In this document: piece by piece, positions 1-8,667 of the stretch
Numbering within the stretch: the first letter of the stretch is position 1
Layout of the letters: the number at the start of each line of letters is the position of its first letter
Assembly: GCF_009372235.1 (NCBI RefSeq)
Contig: NZ_SULL01000013.1
Location: 62,001 to 126,000, forward strand
DNA: 64,000 nt
Origin: Dickeya oryzae
GTDB taxonomy: Bacteria; Pseudomonadota; Gammaproteobacteria; Enterobacterales; Enterobacteriaceae
Direction: 5' to 3'
Translations under genes and position numbers: made by a program
Notes under the pieces: generated by a model
Told to the model about the DNA's origin: nothing
The model's database searches: none
The model's input: only the letters and a program-made list of their open reading frames with translations

Positions 1-545
1 GCGGTACGACGTTTGATTTTAGCCAGACACCCGGTGAGAACGCGATCCGTGTGCTGCGCCGCAATGTCGGCATGGTGTTCCAGCAGTATAATTTGTGGCC
101 GCACCTCACGGTGCAGCAAAATCTGGTCGAAGCCCCCTGCCGCGTACTGGGCCTCAACCGTCAGGAAGCACATACCCGAGCGGAAAAACTGTTGAGCCGC
201 CTGCGACTGAGCGACTTTGCCGACCGCTACCCGCTCCACCTTTCGGGTGGTCAGCAGCAACGCGTTGCCATTGCCCGCGCGTTGATGATGGAACCGCAGG
301 TACTCTTGTTTGACGAACCGACCGCCGCTCTCGACCCGGAAATCACCGCTCAGGTGGTGAGTATCATTAAAGAATTGAGCGAAACCGGTATTACTCAGGT
401 CATCGTCACCCATGAAGTCGATTTCGCACGTAAAACCGCCAGCCGCGTGGTGTATATGGAAAATGGCCGCATTGTGGAACATGGCGACGCCTCACACTTT
501 TCCCAACCACAAACGCCCGAGTTTGCTGGCTATTTATCTCACTGA
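1..545 (+). CDS. artP: Arginine ABC transporter ATPase ArtP (5' end missing)
   Basis: This is the ATP-hydrolysing subunit of the periplasmic arginine importer and works on the cytoplasmic face of the ArtQM permease. The reading frame is open from base 3, so the start and the Walker A loop lie before the window. Visible are the Q-loop region ([10 protein letters not shown]), the ABC signature [15 protein letters not shown], Walker B with [10 protein letters not shown], and the H-loop IVTHEV. About 180 residues remain of a family length near 242. It is followed after 17 bases by artI, the E. coli order artP-I-Q-M. The first in-frame GTG at 51 is internal, not a real start. Confidence 0.95.
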   Translation, partial: GTTFDFSQTPGENAIRVLRRNVGMVFQQYNLWPHLTVQQNLVEAPCRVLGLNRQEAHTRAEKLLSRLRLSDFADRYPLHLSGGQQQRVAIARALMMEPQVLLFDEPTAALDPEITAQVVSIIKELSETGITQVIVTHEVDFARKTASRVVYMENGRIVEHGDASHFSQPQTPEFAGYLSH

Positions 546-562
546 TAGATAAGGATAATAAC

Positions 563-1294
563 ATGAAGAAACTGCTCGTTGCCGCCCTGCTCGGCGGCTT
601 AAGTCTTTCCGCTAGCGCAGCTGAGACCATTCGTTTTGCCACGGAAGCCTCCTACCCTCCGTTTGAGTCGGTAGACGCCAGCAACCAGATCGTCGGTTTT
701 GATATCGATCTTGCTAACGCACTGTGTAAACAGATTCAGGCTACCTGTACTTTCAGCAATCAGGCATTCGATAGCCTGATCCCTGGCCTGAAATTCCGTC
801 GCTACGATGCGGTCATCGCCGGTATGGATATCACCCCAGAACGCCAGCAGCAGGTGTCATTTACCCAGCCGTACTATGAAAACTCAGCGCTGTTCATCGC
901 CCAGAAAGATAAGCTGGCTGACATCGCCGCGCTCAAAGGCAAACGCGTCGGCGTACAGAATGGCACCACACACCAGAAATACCTGCTGGATAAGCATAAA
1001 GACATCACCGTTGTGCCGTATGACAGCTATCAGAATGCTGTGCTGGACCTGAAAAATGGCCGTCTGGATGCCGTCTTTGGTGACACCGCCGTCGTGAATG
1101 AGTGGTTGAAAGAGAACCCGAACCTGGCATCTGTCGGCACTAAAGTGACCGATAAAGACTACTTTGGCATCGGTTTAGGTATTGCGGTTCGCCAGAACAA
1201 TGATGAACTGGTGAAAAAATTCAACGATGCGCTGAACAACATCAAGCAGGATGGCACCTACCAGACCATCTACAAGAAATGGTTCCAGCAGTAA
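563..1294 (+). CDS. artI: Arginine ABC transporter periplasmic binding protein ArtI
   Basis: A 243-residue solute-binding protein of the polar amino acid family (SBP_bac_3) that delivers its ligand to ArtQM in the periplasm. It has a short basic N-terminus, a hydrophobic core and an AXA-type signal cleavage site (SASA-AE). The mature part carries family motifs such as YPPFE, GFDIDLANAL and GMDITPER. The start has an AAGGA-type ribosome site about 8 bases upstream. It lies inside the artPIQM operon, so by position it is artI. It is very similar to the second binding protein encoded at 2972. Which of the two prefers arginine over other ligands cannot be read from the sequence. Confidence 0.93.
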   Translation: MKKLLVAALLGGLSLSASAAETIRFATEASYPPFESVDASNQIVGFDIDLANALCKQIQATCTFSNQAFDSLIPGLKFRRYDAVIAGMDITPERQQQVSFTQPYYENSALFIAQKDKLADIAALKGKRVGVQNGTTHQKYLLDKHKDITVVPYDSYQNAVLDLKNGRLDAVFGDTAVVNEWLKENPNLASVGTKVTDKDYFGIGLGIAVRQNNDELVKKFNDALNNIKQDGTYQTIYKKWFQQ

Positions 1295-1309
1295 TCCGAT
1301 AGAAAATCA

Positions 1310-2026
1310 ATGATTGAATTTCAACCTCTAGCAAGCGCCGCCGGGATGACCGTCGGCCTTGCCGTTTGCGCTCTGGTGCTAGGGCTACTGCTGGCAATGC
1401 TGTTTGCCCTGTGGGAAACCGCGCGCTGGAAAGTTATCAGCGCCTGCGGCACCGCTGTCGTCACGTTACTGCGCGGTTTGCCTGAAATCCTGGTGGTGCT
1501 GTTTATCTATTTTGGCTCATCGCAATTGATGCTGATGCTGTCAGATGGCTTCATGCTCAATCTCGGTGTGGTACAGATCCCCGTTAAACTGGCGATAGAT
1601 AATTTTGAAGTCAGCCCGTTTCTGTGTGGTGTGATTGCCTTGTCGCTGCTGTATGCCGCCTACGCATCGCAAACGCTGCGTGGCGCGCTGAAAGCGGTGC
1701 CACAAGGGCAATGGGAGTCTGGTCAGGCTCTGGGCATGAGCAAAGGCGTGATTTTCCGCCGTCTAATCATGCCACAGATGTGGCGTCATGCCCTGCCTGG
1801 ATTAGGCAACCAGTGGCTGGTACTGCTCAAAGACACCGCGTTGGTTTCGCTTATCAGCGTGAATGACCTGATGCTGCAAACCAAAAGTATCGCCACCCGC
1901 ACGCAGGAACCCTTTACCTGGTACATGATTGCAGCCGCTATCTATCTGGCGATTACGCTGTTAAGTCAGGTGATCCTGAAGAAAATTGAAACACGCGCCA
2001 CACGCTTTGAACGGAGGCCGTCCTGA
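1310..2026 (+). CDS. artQ: Arginine ABC transporter permease ArtQ
   Basis: A 238-residue inner-membrane permease of the HisM/HisQ type that pairs with ArtM to form the channel. Several hydrophobic segments are visible, with an EAA-loop region ([19 protein letters not shown]) that docks onto the ArtP ATPase. The gene starts 15 bases after artI stops. Its stop codon overlaps the artM start (TGATG, sharing base 2026), which indicates translational coupling. Length and order match the E. coli gene. Confidence 0.93.
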   Translation: MIEFQPLASAAGMTVGLAVCALVLGLLLAMLFALWETARWKVISACGTAVVTLLRGLPEILVVLFIYFGSSQLMLMLSDGFMLNLGVVQIPVKLAIDNFEVSPFLCGVIALSLLYAAYASQTLRGALKAVPQGQWESGQALGMSKGVIFRRLIMPQMWRHALPGLGNQWLVLLKDTALVSLISVNDLMLQTKSIATRTQEPFTWYMIAAAIYLAITLLSQVILKKIETRATRFERRPS

Positions 2027-2697
2027 TGCTGGGTTACATTCCCGAACTGCTTAAAGGGTTGCACACCAGTCTGATGCTGACGCTGGCGTCGTTACTGCTG
2101 GCATTAGTGCTCTCGCTAGTGCTGACAGTGATTCTGACGCTAAAAACCCCGGTACTGTCCGTTCTGGCTAAAGGCTATATCACCTTGTTTACCGGTACCC
2201 CGTTGCTGGTGCAGATATTCCTGATTTATTACGGTCCGGGTCAGTTTGAGTCGATTCGCCATATAGACTGGCTATGGAATCTGTTATCACAGCCGTGGTT
2301 GTGTGCAGTCAGCGCGCTGGCGTTGAACAGCGCCGCGTATACCACACAGCTGTTTTATGGTGCCGTGCGGGCGATTCCATCCGGCCAATGGCAGTCTTGT
2401 GCCGCGCTGGGGATGAATCAACGCCAGACGCTGCGTATCCTGCTGCCGTTTGCGTTTAAACGCGCGCTCTCTTCGTATTCCAACGAAGTGGTGTTGGTGT
2501 TCAAGGGGACCTCGCTGGCTTACACCATTACCCTGATGGAAGTAATGGGCTACGGCCAATTGCTGTATGGTCGCACTTACGATGTATTGGTGTTTGGCGC
2601 GGCAGGCATCGTCTATCTGTGCGTCAATGGCCTGCTGACGCTATTGATGCGCCTGATCGAACGACGCGCACTGCGGTTTGAACAACGCAACACCTGA
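2026..2697 (+). CDS. artM: Arginine ABC transporter permease ArtM
   Basis: A 223-residue inner-membrane permease, partner of ArtQ in the arginine importer. It has the polar-amino-acid permease pattern: about five hydrophobic segments and an EAA loop (GAVRAIPSGQWQSCAALGM). It begins one base inside the artQ stop codon and is followed 33 bases later by a strong intrinsic terminator, so the artPIQM transcript ends here and artJ is expressed separately. Confidence 0.93.
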   Translation: MLGYIPELLKGLHTSLMLTLASLLLALVLSLVLTVILTLKTPVLSVLAKGYITLFTGTPLLVQIFLIYYGPGQFESIRHIDWLWNLLSQPWLCAVSALALNSAAYTTQLFYGAVRAIPSGQWQSCAALGMNQRQTLRILLPFAFKRALSSYSNEVVLVFKGTSLAYTITLMEVMGYGQLLYGRTYDVLVFGAAGIVYLCVNGLLTLLMRLIERRALRFEQRNT

Positions 2698-2730
2698 ATC
2701 ATCAGCAAGCATAACGTAATAACTGATTAC

Positions 2731-2756
2731 GCCAGCGTTTACGCTGGCGTTTTTTA
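2731..2756 (+). terminator. Intrinsic terminator of artPIQM
   Basis: A 7-bp GC-rich stem (GCCAGCG / CGCTGGC) with a TTTA loop, followed by G and six T residues. It lies just after artM. Confidence 0.9.
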
Positions 2757-2861
2757 TGCACGAAGCTCATCCCTGCCAGAAAAAACCAACGTAAATTATG
2801 CTTTATTTTTACTCAGATCAGCCCCTGATTGTGGCATCCAAGCCAGTAATACGCAAAATAA

Positions 2862-2900
2862 AATGAATTTATAGTCATATTATTTGCATATAAATACATT
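2862..2900 (+). promoter_or_regulatory. Two ArgR operator boxes upstream of artJ
   Basis: Two 18-bp sites lie at 2862-2879 and 2883-2900, separated by exactly 3 bp, the spacing of paired ARG boxes. Against the consensus wnTGAATwwwwATTCAnw the first has one mismatch (AATGAATTTATAGTCATA) and the second has two. ArgR with arginine should repress artJ here. The pair ends 71 bases before the artJ start codon. A possible -10 (TATATA near 2945) follows, but the promoter itself is uncertain. Confidence 0.85.
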
Positions 2901-2971
2901 TAATGGCATGGTATCTACATCCTTACCAACAGTTATTATGTTGGTATATATAAAATAATCTGGAGTACCCC

Positions 2972-3706
2972 ATGAGAAAACTTATTCTTGCCGCACTGCT
3001 GGCCAGCACCACCTTTAGCTCACTGGCAACAGAAACCATTCGTTTTGCTGCATCAGCTACCTATCCACCGTTCGAATCACTGGATGCCAACAACCAGATC
3101 GTCGGGTTTGATATCGACCTCGCTAATGCGCTGTGTAAACAATTACAGGCGACCTGTAGCTTCACCAATCAGGCATTTGACAGCCTGATTCCGGCGCTGA
3201 AATTCCGTCGGTACGACGCGATTATTTCCGGTATGGACATCACCCCGGAACGCAGCAAACAGGTGGCGTTTACCCAGCCTTACTACGCTAACTCAGCTAT
3301 TGTCATCGCCCAGAAAGGCAAGTTCCATTCATTGGCTGACCTGAAAGGTAAGCGCATCGGTATGGAAAACGGCACGACTCACCAGAAATTCCTGCAGGAA
3401 AAACACCCGGAAGTGACAACCGTCCCGTATGACAGTTACCAGAATGCGCTTATCGACCTGAAAAACGGCCGCCTTGACGGCGTATTCGGCGATACTGCCG
3501 TGGTCAACGAATGGCTGAAGAACAATCCGGACTTAGCCACCGTCGGCGAGAAGATCACTGATCCGGCCTATTTCGGCATTGGGTTAGGCATTGCCGTTCG
3601 CCCGGATAATCAGGCGTTACTGGAAAAACTGAATGGTGCGCTGAATGCTATCAAGGCTAATGGCACCTACAAAGCCATCAACGACAAGTGGTTCCCGCAG
3701 CAGTAA
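2972..3706 (+). CDS. artJ: Arginine-binding periplasmic protein ArtJ
   Basis: A 244-residue periplasmic arginine-binding protein with a Sec signal peptide (basic start, hydrophobic core, cleavage after SLA). It shares most residues with the upstream artI product, including YPPFE, GFDIDLANAL and GMDITPER, so the two are close paralogues. In E. coli ArtJ is the arginine-specific partner of ArtQM. The gene has its own promoter region with two ArgR boxes and a ribosome site (TGGAG), and artM's terminator isolates it from the upstream operon. Confidence 0.93.
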   Translation: MRKLILAALLASTTFSSLATETIRFAASATYPPFESLDANNQIVGFDIDLANALCKQLQATCSFTNQAFDSLIPALKFRRYDAIISGMDITPERSKQVAFTQPYYANSAIVIAQKGKFHSLADLKGKRIGMENGTTHQKFLQEKHPEVTTVPYDSYQNALIDLKNGRLDGVFGDTAVVNEWLKNNPDLATVGEKITDPAYFGIGLGIAVRPDNQALLEKLNGALNAIKANGTYKAINDKWFPQQ

Positions 3707-3720
3707 AACTGATGCCCCTC

Positions 3721-3746
3721 ACGCTGCCGGTAGCTGCCGGCAGCGT
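3721..3746. terminator. Hairpin between convergent artJ and rlmC
   Basis: A perfect 10-bp stem (ACGCTGCCGG / CCGGCAGCGT) with a 6-base loop, 15 bases after artJ. There is no long T run on either side, so it may be an imperfect terminator or a 3'-end stabiliser. Confidence 0.5.
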
Positions 3747-3820
3747 ACTGAGGAAAAAACGGTGGAGCGAGGAAGGACTAAAGACAACGGTTACATCGGC
3801 AAACGCCCCTCTCTGGCGTA

Positions 3821-3848
3821 TCTCTCTTCTCTCTTCTCTCTTCTCTCT
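3821..3848. repeat. Four perfect tandem copies of TCTCTCT
   Basis: Four head-to-tail heptamers fill 28 bp of pure pyrimidine just beyond the 3' end of rlmC, whose stop codon is at 3852-3854. It lies outside any coding frame. Such tracts change copy number by slippage, so strain-to-strain variation is likely. Confidence 0.85.
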
Positions 3849-3851
3849 GGA

Positions 3852-4982
3852 TTAGGCACGCCATTGCAGTAATGTCAGTACCTCATAATGCGCGGTATGC
3901 GGGAACATATCGAACAACTGCACCTGCTGTATCTGGTAGGCGGGCAAACGTGCGATATCTTTCGCCATACTTTCGGCATTACAACTGGAATACAACAGAT
4001 ACGGCGGCGCCATGCGACTCAGGTAGTCGCACAGTTCAGCACCAATCCCCCGCCGCGGTGGGTTAACGATCACCAGATCCGGCGTCTGCATTTCACCAAC
4101 CGCAAAGCGGGTGGAATCAAGCGCGGCAAAACTGACATTATGAAGCCCCAGTTGTGTCGCCGAGTGCTTCGCACAGGCAATCGCTTCCGGGCTAATTTCA
4201 ATACCGGTGAGCGCGCTATCCGGCCCGGCGCAATGCAAACCGAATCCCCCCACGCCACAAAAGAGATCCCACAGGCTGCGTATCGGCAACGTCGACACCC
4301 ACTGCCGTGCCGTGTCGTACAATGCGGCGGCAACCGTCGGGTTGGTCTGGAAGAAACTTTGCGGCCGAATATACAACGGCACCTGGTTAAAGCGATCTTC
4401 CAACGCCTGTGCTGGCGTTAACGGAATCTCCTGCTCCCCTTCCAGTATCGCCTGATGAACGGGCTGGATATTCGCCGATATCACCGTCAACTGCGGCAAC
4501 TGCTGTTGTAACCACGGTAACGCGGCGCGCAGTTGCGCCAGTTTCGTTTCGGAACGCAAAACCAGCCGCAGCATAAAACAACCACTCAGGGTACTTTGCG
4601 TCAGCAGCAGGTACTTCAGCTCTCCCCGCCGCCGGGCGACGTTATAGGGCGTCAAACCTGCTCGGGCGATAAAGACTTTTAACACGCTAAACACCGGTGC
4701 AAAACTGTCGGGATAGAGCGGGCAGTCACACAGATCCACCGCCGAACCGTCACGGTGCAACATCCCCAATAGCGGGCGTTCCACACTACCGCTGACCACC
4801 ATCTTGGCTTTATTGCGAAACGCGGTCTGTGGTGAGGTGAACGGCGTCAGCCAGCGTTCGACCGGGTGAGCGGCCAGCAGCGTCGACAAGTGCTGTTGCT
4901 TATCCATTATCTGCTGTGGGTAGTCGGTTTCCAGCCATTGGCAGGAACGGCACGAACCGTCGGTATAGCGGGAACATTGCAT
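3852..4982 (-). CDS. rlmC: 23S rRNA (uracil-747-C5)-methyltransferase RlmC
   Basis: An S-adenosylmethionine-dependent enzyme that methylates U747 of 23S rRNA. From the ATG at 4982 the product has 376 residues, against 375 in E. coli. Cysteines 3, 11 and 14 plus one in DLCDCP form the iron-sulphur ligand set. Further along are the SAM motif [18 protein letters not shown], and the catalytic cysteine in YSSCNAE. A TTG at 5012 would add ten residues not found in the family, so the ATG is preferred although no good ribosome site is seen. It follows ybjO as in E. coli, at the end of the potFGHI-ybjO-rlmC series. Confidence 0.93.
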   Translation of the reverse strand: MQCSRYTDGSCRSCQWLETDYPQQIMDKQQHLSTLLAAHPVERWLTPFTSPQTAFRNKAKMVVSGSVERPLLGMLHRDGSAVDLCDCPLYPDSFAPVFSVLKVFIARAGLTPYNVARRRGELKYLLLTQSTLSGCFMLRLVLRSETKLAQLRAALPWLQQQLPQLTVISANIQPVHQAILEGEQEIPLTPAQALEDRFNQVPLYIRPQSFFQTNPTVAAALYDTARQWVSTLPIRSLWDLFCGVGGFGLHCAGPDSALTGIEISPEAIACAKHSATQLGLHNVSFAALDSTRFAVGEMQTPDLVIVNPPRRGIGAELCDYLSRMAPPYLLYSSCNAESMAKDIARLPAYQIQQVQLFDMFPHTAHYEVLTLLQWRA

Positions 4983-5046
4983 GGAAAATCTGAAATCTGT
5001 CGTTAACGTCAAAGGGGGCCGATTGTATCACCCCCACGCAGGAAAG

Positions 5047-5583
5047 TTAGGGATGGCGAGTAAAAAAACGCTGGCTACGCCGGGGCAGGAACAACAGCAA
5101 AATCAGCAGAAAATCCGGCAATCGCTGCATCAACAAATGGTGAAGGATTTCGCCGACGCCGTCGCCGCTGACGTGAAAAATCGGTGGCAAAAACTCCACT
5201 AACGACGCCGTCAGCATATAAACCGTAACCAAACACTGGGTTATCAGGAAACACCAGCGTCCCCAGTTCAGCCCGCTGAGAACCGCGAACCCACAGCGGA
5301 TTTCAAGGCATACCACCAGCAGGGCCGCCAGCAACACCAGCGTACTGTCCCACTGCTTTGCGCTACTGCTAAGCCAGCCACCAAAGCCGCTCCACCCCAG
5401 TTCACTGATGGTCAGGACGATACCCATACACCGGGTGGCGATAATCGCCCATCCCGCCACCATCACCGCGACAGGTGCGAATACGCCACGCTGTAGCAGT
5501 TCCCGTTTGCCGTACAGTATGATTGCATTCCCCCTGAAATGACCACGCCACCAAAAGTATGGCGGCGTGGTGAGAATTGGCAA
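5047..5583 (-). CDS. ybjO: YbjO family inner-membrane protein (DUF2593)
   Basis: A small membrane protein of unknown function with four or five hydrophobic segments and a basic C-terminus (RRSQRFFTRHP). Position between potI and rlmC and overall pattern identify it as the ybjO equivalent. The full open frame (TTG at 5583) gives 178 residues, longer than the E. coli protein of about 162, and its first 20 or so residues look unlike the family. No ATG or GTG fits well near residue 20, where a GGGGGAA stretch could be the ribosome site for a rarer start codon, so the true N-terminus is uncertain. Confidence 0.75.
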   Translation of the reverse strand: MPILTTPPYFWWRGHFRGNAIILYGKRELLQRGVFAPVAVMVAGWAIIATRCMGIVLTISELGWSGFGGWLSSSAKQWDSTLVLLAALLVVCLEIRCGFAVLSGLNWGRWCFLITQCLVTVYMLTASLVEFLPPIFHVSGDGVGEILHHLLMQRLPDFLLILLLFLPRRSQRFFTRHP

Positions 5584-5607
5584 GTTCAGGAGGAAAGCAA
5601 AATGCTG

Positions 5608-6453
5608 TCAGCCACGCCTCGCTTTTTGCAAATCACGCTGGCGCTGCTTTTCCGCCCGAGCCATAAACCACCAGGCAATCAAACCGATAATGCCTACCAC
5701 CAACAATATCAGAGATGCCAGTGCGTTAATCTGCGGGTTAACGCCCATTCTTACGCTGGAAAACACCAGCATCGGCAGGGTCGTAGCACCAGGGCCGGAG
5801 ACAAAGCTGGCAATCACCAGATCATCCAGCGACAGGGTAAAGGCCAGCAACCAACCCGATACCAGTGCCGGAGCAATCATCGGTACGGTAATGATGAAAA
5901 AGACCTTCAGCGGTGTTGCGCCTAAATCCATTGCCGCTTCTTCAATCGAATGATCCAACTCACGCAGGCGGGCACTGATCACCACAGTGACATACGCCGA
6001 ACAGAAAGTGACGTGCGCCAGCCAAATGGTCAGCATTCCGCGCTCTGCAGGCCAGCCAATAGCTTGCGCCAGCGACACAAACAGCAGTAATAACGACAGC
6101 CCGGTGATCACATCCGGCATCACCAGCGGTGCGGTCAGCATAAAAGCAAACCCGTTAGAACCACGGAAATTGCCAAAACGTACCATCACCACCGCCGCCA
6201 GCGTGCCCAATACCACCGCCATGGTGGCCGAGGCCGCCGCGATAGTCAGGCTCAGCGCCACCGCGCTTATCATGGCTGAATCTTCAAACAGCGCGCTATA
6301 CCACTGGGTAGACCACCCGGCCCACACCGTCACCAGCCGGGAACTGTTGAAGGAGTAGATAACCAGCATCAGCATCGGTGCATACAGAAAACTGTATCCC
6401 AGCACCAAAATCAGCGTCCGCCACGGTGAACGCACAACCGGTAAATTGTTCAT
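5608..6453 (-). CDS. potI: Putrescine ABC transporter permease PotI
   Basis: A 281-residue inner-membrane subunit of the putrescine-specific importer PotFGHI. About six transmembrane segments and the EAA loop (EEAAMDLGATPLKVF) mark it as a binding-protein-dependent permease of the spermidine/putrescine family. Its ATG overlaps the potH stop codon by four bases (ATGA), so translation is coupled. It is the last transporter gene of the operon, before ybjO. Confidence 0.94.
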   Translation of the reverse strand: MNNLPVVRSPWRTLILVLGYSFLYAPMLMLVIYSFNSSRLVTVWAGWSTQWYSALFEDSAMISAVALSLTIAAASATMAVVLGTLAAVVMVRFGNFRGSNGFAFMLTAPLVMPDVITGLSLLLLFVSLAQAIGWPAERGMLTIWLAHVTFCSAYVTVVISARLRELDHSIEEAAMDLGATPLKVFFIITVPMIAPALVSGWLLAFTLSLDDLVIASFVSGPGATTLPMLVFSSVRMGVNPQINALASLILLVVGIIGLIAWWFMARAEKQRQRDLQKARRG

Positions 6454-7409
6454 GCCTGATCCTCCGCGGCTTTATTCTGGTGTTTATGGAACCAGATGAT
6501 CGGAATAATCAGCAGGAACAGCATCACCATCGCTACCGCCGAGGCGACCGGCCAGTCACGGTTATTGAAAAACTCTTGCCACAGAATACGGCCAATCATG
6601 ATGCTATCCGGCCCGCCTAACAGCTCAGGGATCACGTATTCCCCTACTGTCGGAATAAACACCAGCATCGACCCGGCAATAATGCCACCTTTGGTCAGCG
6701 GCACAATCACGCTAAAAAAGGTTTTGACCGGCCTAGCCCCCAAATCCAGCGAGGCTTCCACCAGCGAATAATCCAGTCGGGTCAGCGCGGTATAAATCGG
6801 TAAGACCATAAACGGTAAGTACGAATAAACCACGCCGATATACACGGCCAGATTGGTGTGTAAAATCACCAGTGGCTGATCGATGACCCCAAGCCAAAGC
6901 AGGAAATTATTCAGGATACCGTTATCTTTCAAAATCCCCATCCACGCATACACGCGAATCAGGAACGAGGTCCACGAGGGCAGGATCACCAGCAACAATA
7001 GAATATTGCGGGTAGACGGCTTACTGTGCGCTACCGCCCAGGCCATCGGATACCCAACCACCAGACAACACAACGTCGAAACCGCCGCAACTTTCAGCGA
7101 TTGCAGGTAAGCATCGATATATAACGGGTCAGACAATAATTGCAGGTAGTTGCCGATATTCAGGCTGATTTGCAGCCGATCGTCCGCCCATGCGATCAGA
7201 TCCGTATACGGTGGTACCGTACGTGCCATTTCGGCGAAACTGATCTTAAAGACAATCAGAAACGGCAGCATAAACAGGCACAACAGCCACAGATAAGGCA
7301 GCGCGATCACCAGTTTGCGGCCATGCGCCAGGCGCAGGCGCGCCAGCGTTGCGCGCAACGGGCTCATCGGCTGGCCCGGCGGTTCATGTTGTTCAGATAA
7401 CATCGCCAT
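6450..7409 (-). CDS. potH: Putrescine ABC transporter permease PotH
   Basis: A 319-residue inner-membrane permease that pairs with PotI. It has about six hydrophobic segments, an EAA loop (VEASLDLGARPVKTF), and an extended cytoplasmic N-terminus typical of PotH. The start at 7409 (ATG GCG ATG) is chosen because GGGAGAAG lies just upstream and the length then agrees with the family; a longer frame to 7463 would overlap the end of potG. It begins 14 bases after potG and overlaps potI by four bases. Confidence 0.93.
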   Translation of the reverse strand: MAMLSEQHEPPGQPMSPLRATLARLRLAHGRKLVIALPYLWLLCLFMLPFLIVFKISFAEMARTVPPYTDLIAWADDRLQISLNIGNYLQLLSDPLYIDAYLQSLKVAAVSTLCCLVVGYPMAWAVAHSKPSTRNILLLLVILPSWTSFLIRVYAWMGILKDNGILNNFLLWLGVIDQPLVILHTNLAVYIGVVYSYLPFMVLPIYTALTRLDYSLVEASLDLGARPVKTFFSVIVPLTKGGIIAGSMLVFIPTVGEYVIPELLGGPDSIMIGRILWQEFFNNRDWPVASAVAMVMLFLLIIPIIWFHKHQNKAAEDQA

Positions 7410-7423
7410 TGCGTCTTCTCCCG

Positions 7424-8551
7424 TTATACCGTCAACACCACGCAACTGTCCGCATCCCAGCACAGGCGCACTTCATCTCCCCAGGTGGGCGAACCTTTGC
7501 GAAAACGGTCGGCGTTTTGCAACTGGGCACTGATCGTCTGCCCGCTGGTTAACCGGACATGGTAAATAGACAGATCACCCAGATAAGCGATGTGCACCAC
7601 CTCGCCCACGGCAAAGTTACACCCATCTGTTGGCACTTCGTCGCACAACATGATTTTTTCCGGGCGCAGCGCAATATAGACCGGCACGCCGTCCACCACC
7701 GATACATCGGAATTGACCTTCAGCGGATGCACCAACCCCGGACTTTGCACAATAAGCGCATCGTCCTGACGCTCTTTCAACAGCCCTTCGAACATATTGA
7801 CTGAACCGATGAATTCGGCGCTAAAGCGCGTATTCGGGTTTTCGTATATTTCTTCCGGCTCGCCAATCTGCACAAATTTACCGCGATTCATGATAGCGAT
7901 ACGGCCTGCCATGGTCATGGCCTCTTCCTGATCGTGGGTCACCATCACGCAGGTCACCCCCACCCGTTCCAGAATGTCGACCACTTCCAGTTGCATGCGA
8001 TCGCGCAATTTCTTATCCAGTGCGCCCATCGGTTCGTCCAGCAACAGCAATTTCGGACGTTTCGCCAGACTGCGCGCCAGCGCCACACGCTGACGCTGAC
8101 CACCAGAAAGTTGATGCGGTTTGCGCCCGGCAAATTCCTGCATGTGCACCAGCGTTAGCATCTCTTCCACGCGATCGTTGATTTCACCGCGCGATAACTT
8201 GTCCTGCTTCAGGCCGAAAGCGATATTTTTTTCCACCGTCATGTGCGGAAATAACGCATAGGACTGAAACATCATGTTGATCGGGCGCTGGTAAGGCGGC
8301 ACCAAAGACAGGTCCTGTCCATCCAGCACAATTTGTCCCTGGGTAGGCTGCTCAAAACCCGCCAGCATACGCAGCAGTGTGGATTTACCACACCCTGAAG
8401 CCCCCAACAGGGCGAAAATTTCGCCTTTATAGATGGTCAGGCTGACGTCATCAACCGCAAACTGACCATCATACGCTTTGGTCAGGTTACGCACTTCCAG
8501 CAACGGCGTGGCCGCTTTCTGGGGTTTGGGGCGGGGGATCGCTTCGTTCAC
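7424..8551 (-). CDS. potG: Putrescine ABC transporter ATPase PotG
   Basis: A 375-residue ATPase that powers putrescine import through PotHI. The ABC domain carries Walker A (GASGCGKST), signature LSGGQRQRVALARSL, Walker B with DEPMGALD, and the H-loop THDQ. The C-terminal third is the TOBE-type regulatory domain of the MalK/PotA group (ALRPEKIML). It starts with GTG and has GGAGAG nine bases upstream. It is separated from potF by 116 bases that contain a 9-bp hairpin. Confidence 0.94.
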   Translation of the reverse strand: MNEAIPRPKPQKAATPLLEVRNLTKAYDGQFAVDDVSLTIYKGEIFALLGASGCGKSTLLRMLAGFEQPTQGQIVLDGQDLSLVPPYQRPINMMFQSYALFPHMTVEKNIAFGLKQDKLSRGEINDRVEEMLTLVHMQEFAGRKPHQLSGGQRQRVALARSLAKRPKLLLLDEPMGALDKKLRDRMQLEVVDILERVGVTCVMVTHDQEEAMTMAGRIAIMNRGKFVQIGEPEEIYENPNTRFSAEFIGSVNMFEGLLKERQDDALIVQSPGLVHPLKVNSDVSVVDGVPVYIALRPEKIMLCDEVPTDGCNFAVGEVVHIAYLGDLSIYHVRLTSGQTISAQLQNADRFRKGSPTWGDEVRLCWDADSCVVLTV

Positions 8552-8616
8552 TTAATTTGCTCTCCGGCAAAAGCAGAACAAAATCGCAGCCACATGACTG
8601 CGACACAAATAGCACA

Positions 8617-8640
8617 AACAGGCGGGGTAAGCCGCCTGTT
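8617..8640 (-). other. Intercistronic hairpin between potF and potG
   Basis: A perfect 9-bp stem (AACAGGCGG / CCGCCTGTT) with a 6-base loop, 27 bases after the potF stop codon, without a T run. Known cases in binding-protein operons suggest a role in protecting the 3' end of the upstream binding-protein message or partly attenuating transcription, so that PotF exceeds PotGHI. That role is inferred. Confidence 0.6.
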
Positions 8641-8667
8641 GCATGGAAGTGGAGTCAAGGACAGCAG

